DNA of 64,000 nt from Lactococcus protaetiae (GCF_006965445.1 NZ_CP041356.1:372001-436000); one strand, 5' to 3'; counted from the stretch's first letter, positions 26,870-35,035 are shown. Notes: a model not told the origin generated them from the letters alone. Translations and numbers: made by a program.

Positions 26870-28473
26870 TTAACCGAAATCCACCATCACTTCAGCAATT
26901 ATTTCTTTTAACGTTCCCTCCCCATTATTTTTCCTGTCAAATACTTGCACAAATAGGCGCTTTTCTTTTTCCGAATAGTCTTTTCCTGTAAAATTGACCC
27001 CCGAATCTTTTAATAAACCCTTGATTTTCTTAAACATCCTTTCATCAGTTGAAAGTTCATTAATCAAATCATTTTGCAAATAGCGTACTTCTTTTACTAC
27101 TGGCTGTTCAATATCCTCAATTCTAGACAATTGCTTAAAATCATTGTAAAAACTAAAGTCTTTAGAATTAGGCAACAATGGAGCAAAAAACTCTCTCGCT
27201 GGCAATCCATTAACTGCCACATAGCCTCGACCATAGACCTTTTTTCCGTCAACTTTTTCAACATACTTAAATGCCTTATTTGCGTTAACTTCTCCAAATA
27301 CAGAATCATAAGTATAACCTGAAACACGACCTACTGTGATTCTAAACATGATGTTATCTTTAAGCGTAGAAGGCAAGTCATCTGTTTTTACATTTTGTGT
27401 CGCTATAACAATGAACATCCCAGCTCCACGACCTTTTAGGAAAATTTGTTTCAAGTCACCCATGACTTTAAAAGCATCAATTTTAGAATCTCTCGGTAAA
27501 TTTTCTAACTCTGACACTAAAGAGGGATATTCATCAATTAAAATAAATTCAGGCGCTAAATCATACTTGTAAAATGCTTCTAATTCTGTTTCATTCTTTG
27601 CATTTGAACGCTCACGCATTATCGCATAACGTGCCCGCATCCGCTCATGAGCATCTACAATTCGTTGAGCCATGGTTTCAGTCGTCCATGTGACACGGTC
27701 TTTTAAAACCTCTAAATCAGCCAATTTCACAAAATCAGCTTCTTTAGGATCAAGAATTTCAACCCGACCAATTCTTAGCAAACCGACCAACAAGGAACGC
27801 AGTAAAACAGTTTTCCCTCCACCAGTACCGCCAGCAATTAATAAATGTGGGTTTTCAATAAAATCCCATATTACTCCCTCAGCAAGTTTAATTCCCTCTT
27901 TAACCGTACCTCTAACATCTTTTGCAGAGATACGACTTCTAATCGCATCAATCGCATACTCAAAAGTGATATATGCCCCTTCGTTAACCTGATTCATCAT
28001 ATCAGCTGAAAAGGCTGTCTCTAATTGCCCACCGATTTTTAAAAAGCGGTCTTGAAACTTTATCCCTTCTAGTTGAAAACTCGCTGACATGGTTAATTTA
28101 TCTTGCTTCAAATATACTTTGGGTAATTTTATTTTTTCTCTAGAGCCATTTGCTCCTTTTATCCGTTTCGTATAATAAAAACCATTTTGAATCATAAAGC
28201 GCCACAAAATAAATTCTCTACGGCGCTTTGTGAACCATCTCCCTTTAGTGATAAAGAGTTGATACAATCTATAAATCAAAAAGGATGAAATTAAGAGATA
28301 GGCAATAGAAACCCCACCAACAAGAAACCAGTGACCATAAAATTTATGGTACAGTAGCAAACCAATCCCCCAGCCAGCAAGCAGAAAGGAAACGCAATAA
28401 CAAAAACAAGCAAAGGAAAAATAAGTTTATCTAAGTTTTTTACTCGATGCCCTTTTGGAAATAATTTTTTCAT
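26870..28473 (-). pseudogene. tcpA: TcpA/FtsK-type coupling protein (Tn916 Orf21), frameshifted near the N-terminus
   Basis: About 534 aa when joined. The N-terminal piece (from ATG 28473, MKKLFPKGHRVKNLDKLIFP) gives the basic start and first membrane helix, like Tn916 Orf21. The rest carries the second helix, Walker A AGGTGGGKTVLL and Walker B LIDEYPSL. The break is at a C run (28367-28371); one added base gives LLAGGIGLLLYHKFYG. The protein links the relaxosome to the channel and pumps DNA. A conventional start in the second frame is only TTG (28360), supporting the joined reading. Confidence 0.85.
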
Positions 28474-28485
28474 TTAAAGCCCTCA

Positions 28486-29289
28486 TTATTTATTTTGATT
28501 GCCTTTTTGATTGTTGTTTCCATTTTCTGGTTGTTTTGGAGCTTCGGCTTTAACGGGTTCTGCTTTAGGAGAACTTGATGGAGTGACAGCTTTCACGTCA
28601 TCAGCTTTAAGAGAGAGAGAAACTCGAATATTCTCCACCTGACTTTGGTCACGATAAAGTGTTGCTGATACTGTACCTGATAATTGGAAATGAGTAAATA
28701 AAGGAAGTTCTCGAACGTTCGAATCCAAGTTCAAAACATCAATTGAATACATTTCATTATTCAACGTTGAGCGAGCTTGAATCACAAACTTTTCAATCTC
28801 ACCTGTCGGTTGACCTTCTGCATCACGAAAGATTTTAGGTTCAACAGAAATAAGAATGAAATCCCCAAAGGTTTTCTCAATATCAATCATTGATGAAATA
28901 TTCCCGTTCCCTGTTCTGAAACTAGAAGTAAAATCGTCTGAACGCCCCTTAACAAAAGCCACAGGGTCAACGGCATCTCCTTTTTTAGCACTTGATGCCA
29001 ATGGTGTAAAGGTCAAAAATGTTGATTGATTATCTTCATCAATTGAACGGATAGAAGGCTGAATAACGATTTGACCGAAAGTAACTTCTTCTCCAATTTC
29101 AACTTCTTCAGCACGTCTAGCTTCGGTTACATAGATTTCAGCAAGACCCACCGTTTGAGTAGTCACTGGATATTTTACTTTTGTTCCTGTATTACGTCCT
29201 CCAACCTGCGCCCGTGATGTATTTGCAACAAGTACCGCTTTCCCAAAAAAGTTTTCTTTAAGTGTGAAGCGTGGTAGTGAATTTGACAT
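28486..29289 (-). CDS. ICE protein upstream of tcpA, 267 aa (position of YdcP/Orf22-23)
   Basis: Mostly beta-rich, soluble, with a low-complexity C-terminus rich in Pro, Lys, Asn and Gln (residues 235-267). It sits 12 bases upstream of tcpA, where DUF961/YdcP-type proteins lie in Tn916 and ICEBs1, and is probably a helicase-associated or ssDNA-handling accessory. I cannot confirm the family from motifs. Confidence 0.6.
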   Translation of the reverse strand: MSNSLPRFTLKENFFGKAVLVANTSRAQVGGRNTGTKVKYPVTTQTVGLAEIYVTEARRAEEVEIGEEVTFGQIVIQPSIRSIDEDNQSTFLTFTPLASSAKKGDAVDPVAFVKGRSDDFTSSFRTGNGNISSMIDIEKTFGDFILISVEPKIFRDAEGQPTGEIEKFVIQARSTLNNEMYSIDVLNLDSNVRELPLFTHFQLSGTVSATLYRDQSQVENIRVSLSLKADDVKAVTPSSSPKAEPVKAEAPKQPENGNNNQKGNQNK

Positions 29290-29293
29290 AGTT

Positions 29294-29425
29294 TTATTTC
29301 TCCATTTTTCTATTTATTTTTTTGTTCTGAAAAACCCCAAAATCAGGGTGATTTCGGAGCCATTGTTTTTGATTACCGTTAACTAACAGTATTTTTGGTG
29401 GTATATCTTTCACTTTTTCTAGCAT
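29294..29425 (-). CDS. Small protein, 43 aa
   Basis: Starts at ATG 29425 with GAGAGGAAAT just upstream and reads MLEKVKDIPPKILLVNGNQK, ending 4 bases before the 267-aa gene. Strong ribosome site and tight spacing support it as a real leader gene of the tcpA operon. Function unknown. Confidence 0.5.
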   Translation of the reverse strand: MLEKVKDIPPKILLVNGNQKQWLRNHPDFGVFQNKKINRKMEK

Positions 29426-29451
29426 ATTTCCTCTCTTTTTTAGAGTTATAG

Positions 29452-29480
29452 TTTATTGACTTTGCGGTCAAATGGTTTTA
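29452..29480. promoter_or_regulatory. Repeated dyad (copy 1), TTGAC-N6-GTCAA type
   Basis: TTTATTGAC followed by CGGTCAAATGGTTTTA; a near-identical 29-base copy is at 29902-29930. The palindromic core suggests a regulator site. Here it lies between the divergent 43-aa gene and the plus-strand 75-aa gene. Confidence 0.5.
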
Positions 29481-29573
29481 CTTTGTGGTATACTTAAATT
29501 GTTACAAACCTTTTGCTTCACCTCGAAAACTTTGGATATACTATTTGCAATCTTAGAAAACGAGGAAAGCAAA

Positions 29574-29801
29574 ATGGTAAGTGACATTTTAGAAATTATC
29601 TTTGAGGGATTAGAACTTTTGATTTATGGAATAATAGAACTGCTTATTTCTATATTCTGGTGGACTATCTCAATATTGAAATGGTTAATCACCCGTGTAA
29701 TAACAGCCCTTCTAACTATTGTTATTACACAACATCAAAAAGAATGCTTTGATTTTATTGAATTGTCTATTCAAGCTTTAAAAAATCATCTACAAAGATA
29801 A
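29574..29801 (+). CDS. Very hydrophobic 75-aa membrane peptide, opposite strand to the operon
   Basis: The start at ATG 29574 follows GAGGAAAGCAAA. Residues 5-50 are almost entirely hydrophobic (two helices with an aromatic FWW turn), followed by a short charged tail. It is the only plus-strand gene among many minus-strand ICE genes, has its own terminator, and is bracketed by two copies of a dyad. Holin-like, type I toxin-like, or entry-exclusion roles are possible; none is shown. Confidence 0.55.
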   Translation: MVSDILEIIFEGLELLIYGIIELLISIFWWTISILKWLITRVITALLTIVITQHQKECFDFIELSIQALKNHLQR

Positions 29802-29869
29802 GTTCGAACTCTTAAAATATAACTATTCAATATAAAAATATCAGTGATAGTGATGTTTATTTTAAGAGC

Positions 29870-29903
29870 AAGCAGAAGAAAAAACTTTTTCTGCTTTTTA
29901 ATT
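29870..29903 (+). terminator. Terminator after the 75-aa membrane peptide gene
   Basis: AAGCAGAA and TTCTGCTT form an 8-bp stem followed by TTTAATTTA. A second inverted repeat (CTCTTAAAATA at 29809 with TATTTTAAGAG at 29858) lies just before it. Confidence 0.65.
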
Positions 29904-29930
29904 TATTGACATCTCGGTCAATTAGTTTAA
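29902..29930. promoter_or_regulatory. Repeated dyad (copy 2), TTGAC-N6-GTCAA type
   Basis: TTTATTGAC followed by CGGTCAATTAGTTTAA, matching the copy at 29452-29480. It lies between convergent genes, which is unusual for a promoter and favours a binding site. Confidence 0.45.
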
Positions 29931-29931
29931 A

Positions 29932-30183
29932 TCACAAGTTATTACTATTATCTTTTAGAAATGCTGATAATTTTGGAAAATCAACCGCATATTCATCAAG
30001 AATAGTCACTTGGACAAGATGAACTATTAGAAGTCCTGTAGAAACATTATTTTTAAAACTTTCAGAAATTTCATTATCATCTTGAATTCTTAATTGGAGT
30101 TCTTCCAAATTACGCTGACATTGCGATAAATTTTTCACAGAACGAGCTAGAACTTCTCTTTCTTCCTTAGCAATTTTACCCAT
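29932..30183 (-). CDS. Small helical protein, 83 aa
   Basis: Helical, acidic and basic residues alternating (MGKIAKEEREVLARSVKNLS). Last gene of a chain of small ICE genes with overlapping ends. Function unknown. Confidence 0.5.
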   Translation of the reverse strand: MGKIAKEEREVLARSVKNLSQCQRNLEELQLRIQDDNEISESFKNNVSTGLLIVHLVQVTILDEYAVDFPKLSAFLKDNSNNL

Positions 30184-30185
30184 TG

Positions 30186-30455
30186 TTACTCACCCGCTAA
30201 AATCTTTTCTTTTCCACGTTCAAAGGCTTCTTCAACCAATCGGTGACAGTCTTCTCTTTCCTTAGCGAGTCGTTCTAACAAATACTGCTTTTTAATAGCT
30301 TCTTGAATTGAACGCTCAAAATCATCAAGGTCAGGAATCTTTTTTTCAAGTTCTTCTTCTGAAAGCGCAATATCTACCCGTAAAGGAATTGACTTTCCAC
30401 ATGAAATATCTAATATTAAATTCAGAGCTTCTACTTGTGTTTTGATTTTAGGCAT
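30186..30455 (-). CDS. Small helical protein, 89 aa
   Basis: I choose ATG 30455 (MPKIKTQVEALN), which overlaps the upstream stop in ATGCCTAA, over the earlier in-frame ATG. Charged helices (DDFERSIQEAIKKQYLLERL). Unknown function; two-base gap to the next gene shows co-translation. Confidence 0.5.
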   Translation of the reverse strand: MPKIKTQVEALNLILDISCGKSIPLRVDIALSEEELEKKIPDLDDFERSIQEAIKKQYLLERLAKEREDCHRLVEEAFERGKEKILAGE

Positions 30456-30714
30456 AATTTTTGTTTTTCCTTTCATTCCATAAAAAAATCACTGCGTTAT
30501 TATATGAACCAGTGATTTTTATTTCATATGTTTTATAAATCTTATAAAGGTTAGGATAAAGCTCTTTTAAATGTTTAAGCCTTAACATAGCCTTATCATA
30601 AGCTTCACGTAATGCTTGTGAGTTATCCCAATCTAAACAACGACTTGTTTCAAAACGGACGTAAATTTCCCTACACTCTTTTTCTGCTTGAAAGCATTGT
30701 GAGGATAATTTCAT
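30448..30714 (-). CDS. Small protein, 88 aa
   Basis: Start at ATG 30714 (MKLSSQCFQAEKECREIYVR) behind AAAGGAAAAAAGAA. Mixed helix, unknown family. Its leader follows the tRNA-like structure at 30752-30804, which separates it from the gene upstream. Confidence 0.5.
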   Translation of the reverse strand: MKLSSQCFQAEKECREIYVRFETSRCLDWDNSQALREAYDKAMLRLKHLKELYPNLYKIYKTYEIKITGSYNNAVIFLWNERKNKNYA

Positions 30715-30751
30715 TTCTTTTTTCCTTTCACTTAAATTTATACGCACTTAT

Positions 30752-30804
30752 GCGGAACGTGAGAATCGAACTCACTTTATTCAACCGAGAAATCCTTTTT
30801 CCGC
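30752..30804 (-). ncRNA. tRNA-like structure: acceptor plus T-arm minihelix
   Basis: On the minus strand GCGGAA pairs with TTCCGC at the ends and a perfect T-arm GTGAG-TTCGATT-CTCAC sits at the 3' side, followed by GTTCCGC. Only 22 bases replace the D- and anticodon arms, too few for a working tRNA. It lies just after a terminator, inside a gene string. It could be a processing site for RNase P/Z or a tRNA relic. Confidence 0.55.
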
Positions 30805-30805
30805 T

Positions 30806-30841
30806 AATAAAAAATTGCTCTCTCAATCATGAGAAAGCAAT
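30806..30841 (-). terminator. Terminator after the 85-aa gene
   Basis: Minus strand: ATTGCTTTCTC and GAGAGAGCAAT form a stem followed by TTTTTATT. It lies directly before the tRNA-like structure. Confidence 0.75.
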
Positions 30842-30874
30842 CATTAGGAGTAAATAAACCTTTTTATGACTTAT

Positions 30875-31132
30875 TCAGGTCAAGTTATTTAATTCAACAA
30901 CACAAATTAAACCCTCCCCATAAATATTTTCTGCCCAATTCAACACGCTTTCTAAGGCATTTTCAGCACGTTTTCTACTAGAATAAGCTTTAGCCATACT
31001 TTTAACTTCAGAAAAGACCGCATATCTACTTCCCTGAACTATAAATGATTCTCCTGTATAATATCCCTCTAAAAACTTTATCGTACTCTTAATGACATAC
31101 AAAGTCGTCTCTTTGTCTTTAGCTTTTGTCAT
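30875..31132 (-). CDS. Small phage-type protein, 85 aa
   Basis: Plan: beta strand YVIKSTIKFL, GYYT turn, strand, helix with KAYSSRKRAENALES, strand LICVVEL. This resembles small phage proteins and the 63-aa ICE protein at 10741-10932. The start overlaps the upstream stop. Function unknown. Confidence 0.5.
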   Translation of the reverse strand: MTKAKDKETTLYVIKSTIKFLEGYYTGESFIVQGSRYAVFSEVKSMAKAYSSRKRAENALESVLNWAENIYGEGLICVVELNNLT

Positions 31133-31410
31133 TTCTTTCCCTCTTCAATCGCTGCAAGTGCTTCATTTTCAGCCAGCACATCTTCAATATTTCTTCCAGT
31201 CACTTTTTCGATATAATCAGCTGCGTTTTTTTGAGTTTTAGCTAACTCAGCAAGTTTACTATCGGCAATATTTCCTTCAACAATATTTTGATTAATGTTT
31301 GCGGCAGCACTTATATAAATTAATGTATGAATTAATTCATCACGTTCTTTCTTGACTTCTTCAAGCTCTCGCAATGCTTTAAGCGTTGTTGCATTTTCTA
31401 AATCATTCAC
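31129..31410 (-). CDS. Small coiled-coil protein, 93 aa
   Basis: Contains LRELEEVKKERDELIHTLIY, closely related to LELEKVKKQRDILVEALKII in the next upstream gene, so the two arose by duplication. Typical of small phage or ICE accessory proteins. Function unknown. Confidence 0.5.
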   Translation of the reverse strand: MNDLENATTLKALRELEEVKKERDELIHTLIYISAAANINQNIVEGNIADSKLAELAKTQKNAADYIEKVTGRNIEDVLAENEALAAIEEGKK

Positions 31411-31690
31411 TTTCGATACCTACGATTTCTTCTAAGTAGTTATCAATGAAAAATGACCAATCATTTCTGTGATGAACCTTGATGATTTTTAGTGCTTCTA
31501 CTAAAATATCACGCTGTTTCTTGACTTTTTCAAGCTCAAGTTTGTCAGTGCTGACAGAGCCGTCGGTAAATAACCGCATAAGTAGCTTTTTCTGAAAATT
31601 TATCTTCTTCTTATTTGTAGAAGTTGAGCATATCATTCTGTAAATTTCAAGATTTTCCTCAAATTCTTCTGTTTTATTAAGTTGTCTCAT
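31403..31690 (-). CDS. Small coiled-coil protein, 95 aa (paralogue of neighbour)
   Basis: C-terminal half LELEKVKKQRDILVEALKII parallels the downstream protein. Its end overlaps the next start by 8 bases. Lies 4 bases after the XRE gene. Function unknown. Confidence 0.5.
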   Translation of the reverse strand: MRQLNKTEEFEENLEIYRMICSTSTNKKKINFQKKLLMRLFTDGSVSTDKLELEKVKKQRDILVEALKIIKVHHRNDWSFFIDNYLEEIVGIESE

Positions 31691-31694
31691 TTCT

Positions 31695-32021
31695 TTATCC
31701 TCTCACAGCAAAACATTGTTCCATATATTCTAAGCAAGCTCTTGAACGTAAGCCATTTGAATCGCCATATTTTGCATTTTGCTCCAAAACGTCCATCACA
31801 AAATTGAATATTTCCATTTGCTTAGTAAGCCCTAGAATCCAAAATAAGTTTTTGTTATAAAACTCAGAAAAACGAATCAATAATTCTGTATCTGGCTTTG
31901 TCTGTCCTTTTTCATATCTGATATATGTTCTTTCAGTCAAACCCAAAGCATCACATACTTGATTTTGAGTTAAATTATTCATATGTCTTAAATCTGAAAG
32001 TCGCTCTGCAATAGTCGTCAT
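31695..32021 (-). CDS. XRE-family transcriptional regulator heading the small-gene operon
   Basis: 108 aa from ATG 32021, which has GGAGAT 7 bases upstream; an earlier in-frame start lies in the terminator of the preceding gene and is unlikely. Residues 1-62 form an XRE domain (RLSDLRHMNNLTQNQVCDAL, FWILGL end). The C-terminal helices likely dimerise. It probably activates or represses the ICE small-gene operon and tcpA. Confidence 0.7.
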   Translation of the reverse strand: MTTIAERLSDLRHMNNLTQNQVCDALGLTERTYIRYEKGQTKPDTELLIRFSEFYNKNLFWILGLTKQMEIFNFVMDVLEQNAKYGDSNGLRSRACLEYMEQCFAVRG

Positions 32022-32033
32022 TTGTTTATCTCC

Positions 32034-32064
32034 AAATAAAAAAACAGCCTTTGAAAGACTGTTT
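32034..32064 (-). terminator. Terminator after the lipoprotein gene
   Basis: Minus strand AAACAGTCTTT and AAAGGCTGTTT pair across a short loop and are followed by TTTTATTTGG. Confidence 0.75.
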
Positions 32065-32070
32065 GAGTGA

Positions 32071-33005
32071 TTAATTGACTTGAACGGGTTCAACACCGTA
32101 TCTAATACTATGACCTGCAAGAAGCAAATTTGTTGCTTCTTCTGAATTTGCTGTTGAAGTAGCGTAAGCTTGAGCTTCTCCTAAAGTATTAAATGTTTGC
32201 GACCATCTACGCACTCCATCAACTGAAACCCAGCCTACATACTTATATACTGGTGTTGGTTGTGAGGGTTGTGTTGGTATAGAACTAGACGGAGGTGTTA
32301 CTGGTGTCGTCGGTTGTTGAGTGTTTCCCCAGCATTGTTATTACCATTTGATGATGAATTACCTTGTGATGCTCCACCTGTATTACTTTGCCCTGAATTG
32401 TATGAAGAATTGGCATTATTTGAGCTTTGATTACTATTTGAATTTGTATTTGATGATTGACTTTGAGCCGTTGTGCTACTTGTTGTTTGATTAGCTGTAC
32501 TTGCTTTTGTTGCTTCTGCTTTTTTCTTCTCTGCTTCAACTTTTACTTTTTGAGTAGAAATAGCTTGTTTGACTTTATCCAGCCGAGCTTGTTGTGACTT
32601 TTTATCTTTTTCAAGGTAGCTGTCTTTTTCTGCATTGATTGCATTTTGTGCCTTTGTCACATCAACCTCTTTTTTAGATTTTTCGGCAATCGCAATTAAG
32701 CCGTCAGTTGCTTTCAACTGATTGAGCAAACTTTTCAATTTATCCACTTCTGGTTGATATATTTTTTGATTTTTAGCACTCAATTTCTTAATCGCTGTTT
32801 CAGCACTTTTTATGTCTTCATCTTTACGTGAAGTATAAGCTTTTTGTATCGCTACTCTAGCTTTTTCTTTCAAATCGTTTGTCTTTTTCTCTAGTTGTGA
32901 TGTTTCATCTTTCTTACTTTCAACTTTAGAACCACCACACGCTGATAACATACCTACTGATAGCAATGCAATAGTCGCAAGTGCAACTGTACTTTTCTTA
33001 TTCAT
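32071..33005 (-). pseudogene. ICE-encoded lipoprotein with coiled coil and Ser/Asn linker, frameshifted
   Basis: The N-terminus has a signal and lipobox (LLSVGMLSACGG). Residues about 30-150 are a Lys-rich coiled coil, followed by a Ser/Thr/Asn/Gln linker. A break at CCCC (32327-32330) cuts the frame; one added base reads on as AGGNTQQPTTPVTPPSSSIP and a C-terminal domain VYKYVGWVSVDGVRRWSQTF ending at 32071. About 310 aa. Surface location suggests mating-pair or exclusion roles. Its promoter carries an operator-like palindrome. Confidence 0.7.
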
Positions 33006-33028
33006 AATTTACTCCTTTAATGCTCCTA

Positions 33029-33058
33029 TTGTTACTTTATTATAACATAAAGTAACAA
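33029..33058 (-). promoter_or_regulatory. Lipoprotein promoter with overlapping palindromic operator
   Basis: Perfect 11-bp arms TTGTTACTTTA and TAAAGTAACAA enclose 8 bases; the minus-strand TATAAT box lies over the spacer and right arm. A regulator bound here would block the promoter. Confidence 0.6.
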
Positions 33059-33078
33059 CATAATTATCTTAAAATTAA

Positions 33079-33140
33079 GAGAAATAGCGGATTTGAACCA
33101 CTATCTGATGAATCATCTATTTTTCTTAAACTAATTTCTC
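33079..33140 (-). ncRNA. Second tRNA-like structure with full acceptor stem and T-arm
   Basis: Minus strand: seven-base ends GAGAAAT and ATTTCTC pair fully, and AGTGG-TTCAAAT-CCGCT forms a T-arm with one wobble pair, directly joined to the acceptor. The rest (about 31 bases, starting TAGTTTAAGAAAA) can give a short D-like arm but no normal anticodon arm. At 62 bases it is too small for a standard tRNA. Confidence 0.55.
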
Positions 33141-33272
33141 ATAAAAAACCTATCGCCATTTTTCTAAAAATAAAGGCACTTTAGAAAGTATCTCTCTTTT
33201 CATGAGTGTTATCTTTATTCCTAAATAAATATTGATTGGTTTTTACTTTATTCTCACTTTAAATTAAAAAAA

Positions 33273-33298
33273 AAAGAATTGACCTTTATCAATTCTTT
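33273..33298. terminator. Bidirectional terminator
   Basis: AAAGAATTGA and TCAATTCTTT form a 10-bp stem with A and T tracts on either side. Confidence 0.7.
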
Positions 33299-33302
33299 TG
33301 CT

Positions 33303-33729
33303 TTTATAACTCTATTTTATTCTATTAATTAAAGGGAAGATGAAGATTTTTGACAGACTTCCCCTTAACAACGTGTATTTTCCTGACTATTTCACAACAG
33401 TCTGGGCTTTCGCTATCGGGGCGCATCATACTGCTTCCTCCCTAGCTAGTGGATAAGTGGCACTAGCGCCGGTTATTTAATTGGAATAAAGCTATGAATC
33501 TCAATAAACTTTTAGTACACATTGACTTTTCTCCTTTAGAAATGTTAAAATAATAATTGTCTAGGTTATTAATTTAACATTTCAGTGGAGGTTGCCAAAG
33601 CGCGCTTCCGCTTATTTTCGTTTATGTAATTAATAGAACTATTAACTACATAAACCATTTTAATACTACTACTAATTTTTGTCAAGTATAAACTTCTATT
33701 TTTTTAATTTTTTTTGGAGAAAGTAAAAT
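33303..33729 (+). promoter_or_regulatory. Control region upstream of the ImmR/ImmA-like genes
   Basis: No gene is credible here. A good promoter is TTGACT (33522-33527), 18 bases, TAAAAT (33546-33551). A 36-base palindrome at 33620-33655 follows, with 17-base arms GTTTATGTAATTAATAG and CTATTAACTACATAAAC differing at one position and 2 bases apart. GC-rich segments near 33400-33475 and 33590-33615 look structured but unexplained. Confidence 0.5.
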
Positions 33730-34089
33730 ATGTTCTATGAACGCCTAAAATCACTAGCAAATGAAAAGAAAAAATCACTAAATCAAATTGAAAATGACTT
33801 AGGTTTCTCAAAAAATACATTATATAATTCTAAAAAATATACTCCTCAGGGCGATAAGTTAGCCAAATTAGCCGAATACTTTGGTGTCAGCATAGACTAT
33901 CTTTTAGGAAAGAAAGATACTCGAGATAATGAACCTTTAACAGAAGAAGAAAACGAACTTATCGCTGCTTTTCGCATGGAAAGAGAAGATATGACCCCTG
34001 ATGAACAAATTCAATTTAATAAAGCACTTAAAGACCTTATGAAATATGCTAAAGATACTTTAAATGACGATTCTAAGTGGAAAAAATAA
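33730..34089 (+). CDS. XRE repressor, ImmR/CI-like
   Basis: 119 aa with an XRE domain in residues 1-62 (MFYERLKSLANEKKKSLNQI...DYLLGK) and an acidic C-terminal part. TTTGGAGAAAGTAAAATATG gives a clear ribosome site. It stands directly before an ImmA-like protease gene, as in ICEBs1 and ICESt3, where the repressor keeps the element silent until the protease cleaves it. Confidence 0.8.
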   Translation: MFYERLKSLANEKKKSLNQIENDLGFSKNTLYNSKKYTPQGDKLAKLAEYFGVSIDYLLGKKDTRDNEPLTEEENELIAAFRMEREDMTPDEQIQFNKALKDLMKYAKDTLNDDSKWKK

Positions 34090-34098
34090 GATGATTTT

Positions 34099-35019
34099 AT
34101 GAAAAAATACGAATACAGAATCGTTAATACTAACACTTATAGCAGATGTCTTAATATGGCAAATGAACTTATTGAACAAATTTCCATACAATTAAAAATC
34201 TCAAAATCTAAAATTTTACCCTCTGATATAATCATATTTTTTGAAAATCAACATAATATAAAATTCAATTTTTTTGAAGCAGACAACTCAAACAATCAGG
34301 TTGTATATAAAGACTTAATACCAAATGCAGAATTTAAACTTGTAGATAATAGTTTAATTAATCGTATATCTGGTGCAACATTTCCTAACAAGGGCAGAAT
34401 CTTAATTTTGATAAATCAAACCATGCCCTTACCTCGTATTATTTTTACAATACTACATGAACTTTGCCATCTTCATTTTCATAACTTAGAACAAAACAAA
34501 AGAATATTTGCTTCTAAATTTTCAGGTATTTATCCTGATGAATTAATGCCTTTTGAAGATGAAGCAAATATTATCGCTTCAATTTTATTTTGTCCTACGG
34601 AAAAATTAGAAACATTATTAACTCGAAATTATTCTTTTAATAGAATTTGCGCATTAATTAACATAAGCAAAACTGCATTACGCAATAGAATATTAAATTA
34701 TCTTTATCACATCATCAGACTAGATTACAAAGAAGCTTCTAATCTAGTTGAAAATTTTAAAAATGATAACTATAAAGCTACAAACAAAATTAAAAATCTA
34801 ATCAATAAAAAGAATATCAAACGAACGACTATCAAATTTTATCCTGTCAAAACAAGTCGAGGTGTGATTGAAGACTATCAAACTTGCTTAAAGTTTCTGC
34901 AAAATCTGTCTATAAACGAACTTCTCTTTGAACAAGAATATGCACATTTTTCTAAAAATCGTGTACTAGAGCAACTTATCATGAATGAATATTTACGGAA
35001 ACAACAAAGCAATATTTAA
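34099..35019 (+). CDS. immA: ImmA/IrrE-family metallopeptidase
   Basis: 306 aa. The zinc protease motif HELCH sits near residue 120 (FTILHELCHLHFH), with a later Glu-rich segment (FEDEANIIASILF) giving the third ligand region, both typical of ImmA/IrrE. The C-terminal 100 residues are an extra helical part. It starts 9 bases after the repressor stop. It is expected to cleave the repressor on a DNA-damage or signalling cue and start ICE transfer. Confidence 0.85.
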   Translation: MKKYEYRIVNTNTYSRCLNMANELIEQISIQLKISKSKILPSDIIIFFENQHNIKFNFFEADNSNNQVVYKDLIPNAEFKLVDNSLINRISGATFPNKGRILILINQTMPLPRIIFTILHELCHLHFHNLEQNKRIFASKFSGIYPDELMPFEDEANIIASILFCPTEKLETLLTRNYSFNRICALINISKTALRNRILNYLYHIIRLDYKEASNLVENFKNDNYKATNKIKNLINKKNIKRTTIKFYPVKTSRGVIEDYQTCLKFLQNLSINELLFEQEYAHFSKNRVLEQLIMNEYLRKQQSNI

Positions 35020-35035
35020 TGCAATTTTTGAACAA

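Noticed and set aside
29472-29573. Longer N-terminus for the 75-aa membrane peptide
   Set aside because: The first 34 residues cover the promoter and dyad; GAGGAAAG precedes the internal ATG at 29574.
30752-30804. Functional tRNA gene
   Set aside because: No room for D and anticodon arms, no anticodon; only acceptor and T-arm are present.
33079-33140. Functional tRNA-Met-like gene with CAT loop
   Set aside because: No anticodon stem pairs around the CAT; total length 62 is too short.
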